The position numbers were made by a program, and so were the translations under genes. Positions 44,298-53,894 of a DNA stretch of 64,000 bases are shown one piece after another. Below the pieces are notes generated by a model. It was given only the letters and a program-made list of their open reading frames with translations. It did no database searches and was not told where the DNA came from. This stretch comes from Agrypnia vestita (taxonomy: Eukaryota > Arthropoda > Insecta > Trichoptera > Phryganeidae): positions 1 to 64,000 of the forward strand of contig JADDOH010008093.1 of NCBI GenBank assembly GCA_016648135.1, given 5' to 3'. Within the stretch, counting starts at the first letter, position 1, and each line of letters starts with the position of its first letter.

Positions 44298-44812
44298 ACT
44301 AGGGAATGCAATCTCGAGTCGGGATTGCCCATTCGGGATCCCTCGAGATTAGAATTTCCAATACCGCGGGATCCCTACGGATTGGAATCTTGAATACTTT
44401 TGTGTTTTTTTGTTTGTTTATAGAGCTGAATAGCTATTAACGACAATGCCTTGCATTTTTATATTAGCAATTTTAATTAAATGCTCAGTATTAATCATCG
44501 TATTAAAGTTTCTGTAGGCGTTTTTCCAAGCATCAATCAGTAATCAGAGTAAAAACTACTAACTAATAGTAGTTTTTATTACAATGTTAGGTTGATAAAA
44601 TACAGCAAATATCATTCAAAACTATTTTCATCATTTGAATATGACATGAACATAAGATTTAAGTACTTACTAAAAGCTCTATAGACGACATATACAATTA
44701 AAAATGCAAAACATAAAAAATGCTGATCAATCCCGATAATCTCGGCCGAATTTTTGGTTCGGGATTGATCTCTTAAAATGCCTCGAGATCTCGCGGGATC
44801 GGGAACCACCAC
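44298..44812. repeat. Possible hAT-like element with inverted CTCGAG/ATCCCG ends
   Basis: The left segment AATGCAATCTCGAGTCGGGA and the right segment (reverse complement CGCGAGATCTCGAGGCATTT plus ATCAATCCCGAACC) share CTCGAG, GGGATTG and GATCCC words in inverted order around an AT-rich centre. No clear 8-bp duplication, so low confidence. Confidence 0.35.
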
Positions 44813-44929
44813 CGACCACCACTAAATCGACAAGAAAAATAATTGCACAAAACACATGTAATAATTATAAATGAATATTTTCCCATCCCGCGAAAGCCCA
44901 TCAAAGTGGCATATAATTTAATTACATCC

Positions 44930-45200
44930 CCGGCGAGCCGCGCGCGGGCCGAACCGCGCCACCGTCGCGGCGTCCGCCCGCGGGCCGCGCGAGCAGCGCC
45001 GCGCCGCCCGGCCGCCGAGCCGAGTGGCCGGCGCCGTCTCGCGCCTCGCCCCTCCCGCGAGCGGCGGTGGAAGTTGACAAGCTCGCATCTGGGACGCGGC
45101 GCGCTTTATTAGCCCGGGTTTATATTCATTACCCGGGCCCGGGATAGGCAATAGTGCCCTCGGAACAAAAAGGCGCGCGTCGAAATTAACCCTTTCGTCA
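44930..45200. other. Strongly GC-rich block
   Basis: The most GC-rich stretch of the window (GCGCGGGCCGAACCGCGCCA style), CpG-dense, then CCCGGGTTTATATTCATTAC CCGGG, an inverted repeat around an AT core. ORFs on both strands are composition artefacts. Candidate CpG-island-like or regulatory element. Confidence 0.45.
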
Positions 45201-45301
45201 CCGAGCGTCCGAAACTCCCGAGTGGTCCGAGGCGGGGTATCGAAATACCCCAGATCATATTCATTCAAATGATAATAAAAAGCTTGTTAAAAATTAATTA
45301 A

Positions 45302-45885
45302 GCCTGCGTTCAGACGCGCGGGAACTGCGCGTTTGGAACCGCAGATTTGTGTCATGTGTTCAGACAGCCGCGGTTAATATGCGATTTGTTGCGCGAAATG
45401 TCGGTTTGATAATGACAGCTCCGGTGCCGTTCTCCATCTTTGAATATCCGAGATGAATTCGCTCATTACTTTGTGAACGACGGCTGAGTTCCATGACACA
45501 AAAATATAATTCTGTCAGTTCAGTTTTGGTGAATACATACCTACTTACCTAAAGTACTCTTTTTTCCAACGCGTCTTCACCATTTCCCAATAGCTCCACC
45601 AACTCATGCCAAGCTCGGTTCTTTGCAATTTTATCTGAATATTCCTTACACTGAAGATACCAAATTGCAGGTTTTTTCACCCCTTTATCAATAAAAAGTT
45701 CAGTGTCCAAGCAATCCATAACGAGCTCACGCGTGCTCTTGTTGACGCGCGATGCCCGTAACACAACTGAACTGACTTTTCTAGCGGTTGAGTGGCGGTA
45801 ACCGCACTGTTACGTCTGAACGATTACATAAATAAGACCCGCGCGGATCCCACGCGATTCTCGCTGTGTCTGAACGAACGAGCCC
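45302..45885 (-). mobile_element. Harbinger-type family H2, 584-bp copy 1
   Basis: Flanked by TAA (45299-45301 and 45886-45888). Left end GCCTGCGTTCAGACGCGCGG and right end (reverse complement GGGCTCGTTCGTTCAGACAC) are inverted GTTCAGAC-containing termini. Interior GACAGCTCCGGTGCCGTTCT is shared with 62539-63122, in the opposite orientation. Carries one MADF exon and no transposase. Confidence 0.88.
45549..45764 (-). CDS. MADF-domain ORF in Harbinger H2 copy 1
   Basis: 71 codons: VMDCLDTELFIDKGVKKPAI WYLQCKEYSDKIAKNRAWHE LVELLGNGEDALEKRVL then TAG. The FID...KPAIW....K.YSDK..K..AW.ELV..LG order is a MADF domain. The stop overlaps TTTAGGTAAGTAGG; the GTAAGT donor is conserved in the sister copy, so the ancestral gene probably spliced here into a missing downstream exon. 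The start may lie further upstream, since both copies share an LRA stretch before MDC. Confidence 0.75.
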   Translation of the reverse strand: MLRASRVNKSTRELVMDCLDTELFIDKGVKKPAIWYLQCKEYSDKIAKNRAWHELVELLGNGEDALEKRVL

Positions 45886-45889
45886 TAAT

Positions 45890-46340
45890 GGTTGCACATT
45901 ACCAAACTAGCAATGAATGCAGCGCAGTTTAGCTGTCTTCCTCGTTCACATCTGTGGCATGGGGCTACCCAGTGCATTTGTAAGATTGAAACAAATAATA
46001 AGCACAATAACTAAAAGATAAGACACAGGGATATGGTATGAACTATGAACACGCGCAGGTATATATACCGCGCGAAGATCACTTGACTAAAAACAAGATT
46101 TTTAAATACTATACGCTTAGAAATTTGGAAAACAAAAAATGGCAAAATGTCCATCACTATTCCGTGATGATTAATTAAAAAAATAAAAACGAAATCGTTT
46201 TCATTATTATTGAGTTATTGAGTTTAAAGCGATCTCTGGGAAATGTGAATACCCCCCTCCGGGAAGGCAAGGTTTAAAATATTTTAAAAAAATCATTTCT
46301 TTTCCGTAGAAATTTGTTCAAAAATTAACTGTTCAACTGT
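45890..46340. other. No gene seen
   Basis: AT-rich spacer. Confidence 0.3.
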
Positions 46341-46344
46341 CAAA

Positions 46345-46450
46345 GCGACCAGTGGGCATGACACTGACTTTTCACATAGCGAGTTCCGATTTCGATTACC
46401 GGTGATGTCACAATACATCTGTGATTTTCTCAATGTGTGTTTTTGTGACT
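46345..46450 (+). mobile_element. SINE family S1, diverged 5' half
   Basis: GACCAGTGGGCATGACACTG, TTCGATTACCGGTGATGTCA follow the S1 head. The body is lost after TCTCAATGTG. Confidence 0.7.
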
Positions 46451-46812
46451 TTGATTCTCATCATTCTCTTTATTATCTGTGCATGTACAGTGATGTTGTC
46501 TATAGGTGGAATAAATGTTAATTACTCGTCAAACATCACACACATGAACATGTTACACTTACTATTATCAGGGCTGTCAACCTCTGCTACTGTACCCCGA
46601 TACGTCGATTTGATTCCCAATTAACCCGCGCACTTGTGATTGCCACGCGGGAACGACGCAATACACTGTAACCACGTTTCATTGTAAACAAATAGTGTTG
46701 GCACCAACCCGACGTTGGTGCCGGGTCCCCCCGCCCCCCGCCCGTATTGCCGCCCATAGACATCAACACTTGGCAGCCGGCAACCATATCACTCCGTGAA
46801 AATTCGCACAGC
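46451..46812. other. No gene seen
   Basis: Short GC-rich stretch at 46700-46790; ORFs unrecognised. Confidence 0.3.
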
Positions 46813-46912
46813 GGACAGCCTCACATATTTTCTTAACATTCCCATAAATCATCTCAGCCATCCTTTGTTTATTCTGTCACCACGTCAAAGCCAGCATTAC
46901 ATTTACTTCTAT
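46813..46912 (-). mobile_element. LINE A fragment
   Basis: CTCACATATTTTCTTAACAT, then ATCATCTCAGCCATCCTTTG and AAGCCAGCATTACATTTACT (plus strand) match the VRNEQ...GVLRWFGH part of subfamily A2. Confidence 0.75.
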
Positions 46913-47105
46913 TTTTTTTTAAATTATTATTTTAAACTGGAGTGCAATTTGTCTAAGTGAAATTATATATTAGCCCACACAACATTATGTGTGGAACTAA
47001 ATAATTAAGATAAATAAAAATAATCGGCAGGCAACTTAAGCTGATAGGCCCGTATCACTGTCTGTCATTTGAGTATCCAGCCTATTCTTAAATTTTTCTA
47101 TTACT

Positions 47106-47476
47106 ACTACTACTACTATTCTTAAGTTTGTGTTTACTGGGGTATTATGCCGTGTTGTTACGACCTTTCGGGCCGACGTTTCGGATCCCATTGCAGGGTC
47201 CATCATCAGGTCTGATGTGTTGTCTTGAATGTTGGTGTTGTGGTTAAGTATCGGCTTGCAATACCGTGCCGAAGTCATGATGTGTTGTATTGTGTTGTGT
47301 GTATGATTCATCTGTTGTCTGATCACTATCTCTGCGGAGTCTGCGACGAGAATGACTTTGAAGCGCCGGATACCAAGATGTTTTTAATTTGAGATCATCA
47401 TCTCTATTAATATTTATCGGGTGCTTGTAGATTTCTACTGCTTCCTTGATAAGACGACGCATATGGTGAATCTTAG
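47106..47476 (-). mobile_element. Penelope-like element 3' end with endonuclease C-terminus
   Basis: Inserted in LINE L; AATTTAAAAATAT and AATTTAAGAATA on either side look like an imperfect target duplication. The minus-strand ORF 47244-47462 begins RRLIKEAVEIYKHPININRD DDLKLKTSWYPAL, matching the end of PLE GIY-YIG endonuclease domains (R.I.EA.EI.KHP.N.NR..G..LS.TW.PAL). Downstream come a 3' UTR with a hammerhead-like motif and a terminal ACACGGCATAATACCCCAG. This fragment links the hammerhead-like ends in the window to PLEs. Confidence 0.82.
47165..47222 (-). ncRNA. Hammerhead-ribozyme-like motif in PLE 3' region
   Basis: On the minus strand, in order: CTGATGA (47209-47203), a hairpin from GGACCC, loop TGCAAT, GGGATCC, then CGAAAC and GTC (47177-47175), the expected cleavage triplet. 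This is the complete CUGANGA-stem II-GAAA-stem III-UH order, with the very short stem III (AC/GU) known from PLE hammerheads. Caveats: one unpaired base precedes stem II, stem II has a bulge, and stem I pairing is weak, so activity is not assured. Confidence 0.5.
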
Positions 47477-47904
47477 AATATTTTTAAATTGGTTGACACT
47501 GTCTGCAGACACAACGCCCTCAGGCAAACTGTTTCACATATTGACCACTCTATCGCTTAATGCATGCTTTCTGGGTTACACGAGAACCGAGACCTGCTCA
47601 ACTTCGGGTGATGTCCTCGAAGGCCCACGTTAGTGTTTAATGCAAACGTATCTGCCATATTAGGAATATTGTAGTAGCCTGATAGAATCTTGAATGTCTC
47701 GATGAGGTCACCTCTTGCTCGTCGCTCCTGAAGAGTGGGCAGTTTCAAGACTCTCAGCCTTTCCGCATATTCCAGAATTTTAAGACCCAAAGGCAATTTT
47801 GTGGCTCGTCTCTGAACATTTTCCAGAAATACTACCTATATCTTTAGCAAAATATGGATTCCAAATCTGAGAGGCATATTCGAGGAGAGGCCTCACTCTA
47901 TGGA

Positions 47905-48120
47905 TCAAAGATTTTTAACACGCGGGCCTTAGCACCGCGTTCAGTCTACTTTAACTCCTCTTTTGCCTATTCCACGCTTCACTTCCATACATATGAGTCG
48001 GCACTAGAACTCCGTTATGAGCCGCTAGTCTCGCTTCGCGTGACAGATTTCTAATGGCTATCCTTTTGCTAATAGTGTCTGATAATCGATCGATTTCAGC
48101 ACCCTTAAATCTAGCGTTGG
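47905..48120 (-). mobile_element. LINE A fragment
   Basis: Minus strand: ISKRIAIRNLSREARLAAHN GVLVPTHMYGSEAWNRQKRS (within the ORF at 47951-48355), matching the middle of LINE A. Decayed on the 3' side. Confidence 0.8.
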
Positions 48121-48419
48121 CTTTAGTCACAATTTTTCCCTCAACATATTTGTTGTGTTCTCGTCGACGTATTCTCGTCATATAAAAATCAATAGAAGAA
48201 ACCGACTGACGGATTAAATTAGCAGCGCTTATTTGGCCTTGAAGTGCACAAAACATCTTACCAACCTTATAATTATAGATTAACCAATAATATTTAACAT
48301 AAAAAAATGTAAAGAAATATATTTTATTTACTTTTTTAATAAATAAATTTGTCAATTTTTTTTTACATCTACTTGAACTGCAAATATTCCAAAATTATGG
48401 ATATTTCTTGATGCGGCGG

Positions 48420-48780
48420 AAATGCGGTCACTTTATTTTATATTTACTTTTCATTAGTAATTTCCACTTTATATATATTACTGCTTTGTACTTTATATTC
48501 TTAATTTTTATACTCATATTTTATTGCTTATACCTGATACTTTCACTGCTTGTACATGTAGGTCCTTTATATTGATATATTTTACTGCTTTTACCTGATA
48601 TTGTTTTATATACTTCTTGAATGTTATGTAATATTTTTTTTATTTTCTACATAATACCTGCTAGGACTTCATAACTTTATATCTTATATGTACTGCTTAT
48701 ACCTGATATTGTTTTATACACTTCTTTGAATATCATAACATTTTTATGTAAAATCCTAACAAATAAATAAATAAAAATGA
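48420..48780. repeat. AT-rich degenerate tandem repeats, AAAT tail
   Basis: TACTGCTTATACCTGATATT and GTTTTATACACTTCTTTGAA variants recur at 48515, 48575, 48680. The stretch ends AACAAATAAATAAATAAAAA, a LINE-like tail. Confidence 0.5.
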
Positions 48781-48929
48781 CGATGTTACAAACACCCACG
48801 TTTGCCCTTAATCCTTCTTTCCATCACACACGAAAAGTCAAGGAGACATTAACAAATTACCAAATCTAATAAGACTAATACGGATTGTAAAATAATTGAG
48901 TAATTAGCGTTAATACAGTCGGCAGCGAG

Positions 48930-49260
48930 CGAAGCTGTCTGCCTTGGCAAGCGTCACCGCAATTCCCCCTCCACTCCCGCACCCGCCCCCGGCGCCAAAT
49001 CTAGATTTAATTAAACGCATTAATCATGCGACGCCCAGCGCCGGGACCCCGAGAACTGCCCTTGCACCTCATAACGGTGATTGATGGAGTCGCGCCGGTC
49101 ACCGCGAAGACGTTTTCCCCGAAAGACAATCGGATGCTCTTCTTCTTCGCCGTCCGCGCATTGTTCTTCCGACTTCCGGCCACCCTTATCATTTTGCTCC
49201 ACTTTGTTCTGTCACGACTCCACCGGCGCATCTCAGCTTTGTCTCCGTGTTCGTCTGCTT
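48930..49260. other. GC-rich block with AT-rich homeodomain-like core
   Basis: GC-rich except AATCTAGATTTAATTAAACG CATTAATCATG (49000-49030), which holds several TAAT cores. ORFs on both strands are probably fortuitous. Candidate regulatory element. Confidence 0.4.
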
Positions 49261-49299
49261 CTTTGTACTAACCCAGTGTTGTCATATGGTATATGATAT

Positions 49300-49870
49300 T
49301 GTCACTTTTCGTGGCTGCAGGATAAAGTAACGAAAACGCTGGAATGTAATAACGGATTGATTGATTACTGAATAATTAATTAAACAAATGTACAAAGTCG
49401 CTTAACACTATTAAACGTAACGCTAATATCGAATTAAACTGTTTCGCAAATTTATCACTCGTACATAGACACTTTATAATCGCTTTAACACTTTATTCAC
49501 TATTCACTAGGACAATCCATCCAATTTCAGCACGTATTACTATTCGCTCCGGTTCATTTCGCTACGTAAGAACTTTTCCAGAATATTCGCTCAAATATCG
49601 CACACGGGTATATTTCACTTAATCATTTATCGTTCAGTTCGCACGCCTGATGGTAACACTGCTTTCGCTTCGTGATTCGCCGCTAGAGCCGCGTCGTTGG
49701 AAACGTCAAAATAACAATGGCCCTCCGCGGCCTGGATCCGTTTATTTATACCCGATAACGTTGAATTTTCGAACCTTCGGGGATTCGCTAGTATTTACTA
49801 GACTTATAGTGTTTTCTCGCAAGTTCTCGTAACTTCCAGATGTTCCTGGAACTTTGGAGGCGTGTCTCAA
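49300..49870 (-). other. LTR-like or promoter-like segment
   Basis: The minus strand carries CGGGTATAAATAAACGGATC (TATA box) and about 160 bp downstream GTGAATAAAGTGTTAAAGCG (poly-A-signal-like), a spacing that fits an LTR. No target duplication, partner LTR or internal domain seen. Confidence 0.35.
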
Positions 49871-50076
49871 AAGCTGTAGATTTCAAACAACTGTCACTTG
49901 AAATGAGTGCGTGATTCTTTTTAGCCTCATTACAATATTGTATTACGTAATCTAAATAATAATACATTATTATATGTGGGGTATTAAAGCAAAGGCCAGT
50001 ATCCGAAAAAAGTTGATGCAATCATTGAGGATTATTAATTTATAATGTAATGTATTCAAAATTTTAAGTGAGTATA

Positions 50077-50374
50077 ACAGAGCTAGTCCGCAATACTAAA
50101 AATTCATTTGTTTCAATAAAAGTAAAAAAATGAAAAAATACAATTGGAAGGTTTTTATCATTTACGTGTATTAAAGGGGTTGAATTTTTTATATAAGATA
50201 TAAGTTACTGCAATGATCGTTGAACGTTTTGCAAAAAATAAGTCAGAAATATTGAAAAAAAAATGCAAATTTTGATCTCGCATATCTCCTCAACTATGGT
50301 CATGGTTGCTTGAACATCTTCGACTCGTAATGAAGGCAGGAATCCACCTGTATAGTATTGTGGTCTAGCTCTGT
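50077..50374. mobile_element. Palindromic MITE with ACAGAGCTAG ends and MITE W-like interior
   Basis: Left end ACAGAGCTAGTCCGCAATAC and right end (reverse complement ACAGAGCTAGACCACAATAC) are flanked by TA. The interior (AAATAAGTCAGAAATATTGA, CTCGCATATCTCC, GACTCGTAATGAAGGCAGGA) is the right arm of MITE W, but the termini differ, so it is a terminal-exchange derivative. Confidence 0.75.
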
Positions 50375-50384
50375 TACACCCCGC

Positions 50385-50984
50385 ACTTATAGGATATATG
50401 ATTTTGGAAGGGATAAATACATAACATCTAGAATGCAGTGCGTTATAAATTAGTAATCTCCGGTGACTGCATTCAAAACATTTTTTATTTCAATTTTTTT
50501 AATGTTGCTGCCTTTGCTTGTATGCACCACACGTTAACCGCTGAAATCAAAGAAAAAGGATCGTTTTTCTTTATTCTTTACATTCAGAATATTTTGAGTT
50601 CGTCCAAATTTTTCAGAATACAGTACTGGATTTTGTCCCCAGGGATATCATTAATCAAGATATCGTCGCCGTAGGTATATATAATAAAGACAATGTGCTA
50701 TTTTAGTACATTCTGAGATAAACGAATGAAACTGTTTTAAAAAATAATTGCACAGACTAGCTTTGTAAAAAATATTTTAAACTGTTACTAAGCAGACCTT
50801 CCAGATGAACGGCAATGTTTTTTTTAGTATTATCTCCATTATTTATATGAAAAATTGACAAATTGATTCGTTCATCTCAGAATGTACTAAACGGCACATT
50901 GGCTTTATTATATATACAGCGACGATATATTATAAATGTCTCATAGATACGAAATTAGAGATGAAAATAGCAAATAAAGGTATT
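50385..50984. other. No gene seen
   Basis: AT-rich. 50400-50520 resembles 15715-15795 (GTTATAAATTAGTAATC, CTGCATTCA, TGTTGCTGCCTTTGCTT), an uncharacterised dispersed repeat. Confidence 0.4.
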
Positions 50985-51200
50985 TAATTTGAGAGAGATA
51001 TGTGAAAATACAGTGGAGGCCCTGGACGAAAAATAGAAGCGTCGGAAGACCTCCCAAAAGGTGGTTTGACGACATTGTCCAGCAAGCAGGAAGAGCCGGG
51101 ATACGAAGGGGGAGAAACAGAGATGAATGAAAGAAAATGGAAGAGGCCTACATCCACCAGTGGAGCGAAAAAGGCTAAGGAAGAAGAAGAAGAAGAATAT
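50985..51200 (+). mobile_element. RTE-type LINE 3' end
   Basis: Translates across a frameshift as WRPWTKNRSVGRPPKRWFDD IVQQAGRAGIRRGRNRDEW and MEEAYIHQWSEKG stop, followed by a (GAA)n tail. This matches the RTE C-terminus W.PR....RPR.RW.DD......R....R..W...EAY.QQW. Confidence 0.85.
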
Positions 51201-51204
51201 GTGA

Positions 51205-51690
51205 AAAAATACAAATCTCCTTATTTGAGTACGACGAACACCGACGTATACCAACACCTACAACTCGTTGATTTTCTATTTTTTTCTTCTATAAGGGATA
51301 ACAATCTTGCCATTGGAAAACGGCCGACAGTGGGGTATATTTTTGGTCGATTATTTCTGTAATCATTTCTGCAAACTTCCTAAAATAGCCAAATTAATAA
51401 CGCGGTCACAGTATTTATTATATTTAGCGTGTTCCTTAATGAAGGATTTAACGACAATAGTTTATAACGGTGTATAAATGTTAAACCCTCATAAAGCACA
51501 CCTTCCGCCCTCCGCCCGGTGTATCGATTGGTGTCGTCAATATTAAATTATATTTCACCTCGTGATGTAGTGGCTCAATATCCACTCTGCCGCACTGAAG
51601 GCATTGCCGCCTTCTCCGGAGACGGAGAGAAATTAAAACACGTGTACGACACCGTGCACGCCTTTTGGTAAGGCGACATAATAGTTAAAT
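51205..51690. other. No gene seen
   Basis: Mixed composition; CCTTCCGCCCTCCGCCCGG at 51502. No recognised element. Confidence 0.3.
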
Positions 51691-51693
51691 GTA

Positions 51694-52207
51694 TACAGGG
51701 TTATTTGTAAAACATTAATAACCTCGCAGGACTATATTCCTGCCTTGTTTATGAGTCGAAAGTGTTCAAGCTATTATGACCTAATATCAATAGTTCAGGA
51801 GATATGCGACATCAAAGTTTGCATTTTTTTTCAATATTTCTGACTTATTTTTTGTAAAACGTTGGACTATCATTACAGTAACTCATATCGATTACGAAAA
51901 ATTAATTCGTTTCAATACAAGTTAAATAAAATGTTAAAAACCCTGAAAAAATTCGAAGGTTTTTATTTTTTTATTTGACTTGTATTAAAGGAAATGAATA
52001 TTTCATATTCGATATAAGTTACTGTAATGATAGTCCAACGTTTTACAAAAAATAAGTCAGAAATATTGAAAAAAAAATGCAAACTTTGATGTCGCATATC
52101 TCCTTAACTATTGATATTAGGTCATAATAGCTTGAACATTTTCGACTCATAATCAAGGCAGGAATATAGTCCTGCGAGGTTATTAATGTTTTACAAATAA
52201 CCCTGTA
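51694..52207. mobile_element. MITE W, complete long-palindrome copy (514 bp)
   Basis: Starts TACAGGGTTATTTGTAAAAC and ends with its reverse complement; TA flanks each side. The two arms are complementary for roughly 200-250 bp (TAATAACCTCGCAGGACTAT ... ATAGTCCTGCGAGGTTATTA), leaving only a short AT-rich centre. The transcript or single strand would fold into one long hairpin. No ORF. It sits directly against LINE A at 52211. Confidence 0.9.
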
Positions 52208-52210
52208 TAC

Positions 52211-52660
52211 TAGTAACTAACTAACTAACCATCACGCCGTTTCCCCGAAGGGGTAGGCAGAGAGGATTGAACGCCACACCCTTCTATCCTGGCACACCAC
52301 TTTTGTTTCGGCCACATTCATACATCTTCTCATACACGTTCTACGGTCGTTGCGGCTTTTAACAGGGCCATCCTCAAATACTTGTAGTACCTGATCGTGC
52401 CAGATCTTTCGCGGACGCCCTCTATTCCTTTCCTCGTTCATACGTTCCACATGACCAAACCATCCCAGCACTCCTTTCTTTATTCTATCTACCACACTAC
52501 AGCCAGCATTGCATTCACTTCTAATTTGTTCATTCCTCACTCTATCGACCAAAGATTTTACGCACAAGCGTCTTAGTGACAGCATTTCCATCGCATTCAG
52601 TCTACTTTCATTCCTCTTTTGCCAATTCCAAGCTTCACTTCCATACATAAGGGTTGGGGT
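52211..52660 (-). mobile_element. LINE A copy (A2)
   Basis: The ORF at 52232-52648 reads MYGSEAWNWQKRNESRLNAM, SLVDRVRNEQIRSECNAGCS, GVLGWFGHVERMNEERNRGR and ends VWRSILSAYPFGETA. An in-frame deletion joins NEER to NRGRPRK. The GTTA tail (plus CTAACTAACTAACC) is next to MITE W. Still open. Confidence 0.9.
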
Positions 52661-52664
52661 TGGG

Positions 52665-52994
52665 GTCCATACATACTAGTGATGCAACGAATACTACTTT
52701 CACGAATATCAAACCTACTATTCGGCGAATACGAATAATTCAACAACGCAATAAATAACACACCATTGTTCTTTTTTTACTAAGAGATTTAATAATAAAA
52801 ATTTACCACCGGCATATTTAAATTTAATGTACCAGTATCGAAATGTTTCCAAATATCACCTTTTTCACGCTTATGAGAGATCATGTTATTAGATTTAATT
52901 TGAAATTATTTTATAAGAGTTTTACACACAACGGAAATAAAATGGAACGAACAATACGTATTACAAAACAAAAACTACATGAAATGAGCATCTA
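52665..52994. other. AT-rich; possible hAT left end
   Basis: TAGTGATGCAACGAATACTA at 52675 resembles a hAT terminus; no partner or duplication identified. Confidence 0.3.
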
Positions 52995-53280
52995 ACCTTA
53001 TTAATAACCTTTAAAAAATTCCAATTGGAATTCGAAGGTTTTTATTATTTTATTGGACTTGTATTAAATTTTTCATATTCGATATCAGTTACTGTAACGA
53101 TAGTCCAACGTTTTACAAAAAGTCAGAAATATTGAAAACAAATGCAAACTTTGACGTCGCATATCTCCATAACAATTGATAGGTATATTAGGTCATGATA
53201 GCTTGAACATTTTCTCTCATAATCAAGGCAGGAATATGGTCCCGCGAGGTTAATAATGTTTTCCAAATAACCCTGTATAT
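52995..53280 (+). repeat. MITE W, mostly right arm
   Basis: TCAGTTACTGTAACGATAGT, GAAATATTGAAAACAAATGC, TAATCAAGGCAGGAATATGG and the end AATAACCCTGTATAT. The left arm is reduced to about 40 bp. Confidence 0.8.
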
Positions 53281-53284
53281 CATG

Positions 53285-53890
53285 AAATATATCCGCGGAT
53301 ATACTTCCTCGAACCCTGGTGTAAGATCCTCGTTTATGTGCAATTCCTTCCGCTTCTAACATTAGCATATTCGAGATTTTAGCTGTAGTGTATGTAAAAT
53401 ATGCATTTTTTTAATAGTCGGCAGCATAATCCACGGTTGTGCCTACTGCGCGCCACTGCTAAACAGCTATGCCGGCACCGTAGTTAGCCGCACTGAAGAA
53501 AGTTTTGGGACTCTGAATAAAGTGACAGGCTCCTTGAAAGATAATGGACCGGACGGAGAAAATATCAATCGCCTCTTTGACATGTTCCCCCGAAGTTGTG
53601 ACACGCCCCGGACAAGGGGTTCCGGGAAGACGTATTTATATTGGAAACTGTGCCGGGAGTGTTTGCGAGTTTCCAGGAAACGGGCCAATCGGACGTGGTC
53701 ACGCAGAACGCGTCCAACCCGAAAAAATGGAACTGAGAAAATGGCTATTAAAAATTTTTACCTACAAAACCTGATAAGTCGATTTTTAATTAATTATTAC
53801 ATATTTTTTTGCATAGGGCCCGTTAAAGAGATGATTTTTATGTTTTTTTAATGTAATTATAATAAAAAAACTTTATTTACGAAGAAATTA
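53285..53890. other. No gene seen; hAT-like end at 53310
   Basis: CTTCCTCGAACCCTGG at about 53305-53320 matches the right end of the hAT MITE at 36592-37145, without its left partner. 53520-53850 has overlapping unrecognised ORFs. Confidence 0.3.
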
Positions 53891-53894
53891 CACA

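Larger units (their letters stand above)
47030..47850 (-). mobile_element. LINE L: CR1-type C-terminus interrupted by a PLE
   Basis: Minus strand: PLGLKILEYAERLRVLKLPT, LQERRARGDLIETFKILSGY YNI, FALNTNVGLRGHHPKLSRSR FSCNP, then in another frame ALSDRVVNMWNSLPEGVVSA DSVNQFKN. After the insertion it resumes as EKFKNRLDTQMTDSDTGLSA stop. This is the Y.ERL..L.L.TL..RR.RGD.I...KI and F...V...WN.LP..VV.A.S...FK..LD C-terminus of CR1-type LINEs. One frameshift near 47590. Confidence 0.82.

Noticed and set aside
44843..45112. Arg/Ala/Pro-rich ORF in the CpG-dense block
   Set aside because: Composition artefact of CG-rich sequence, with equally long ORFs on the opposite strand.
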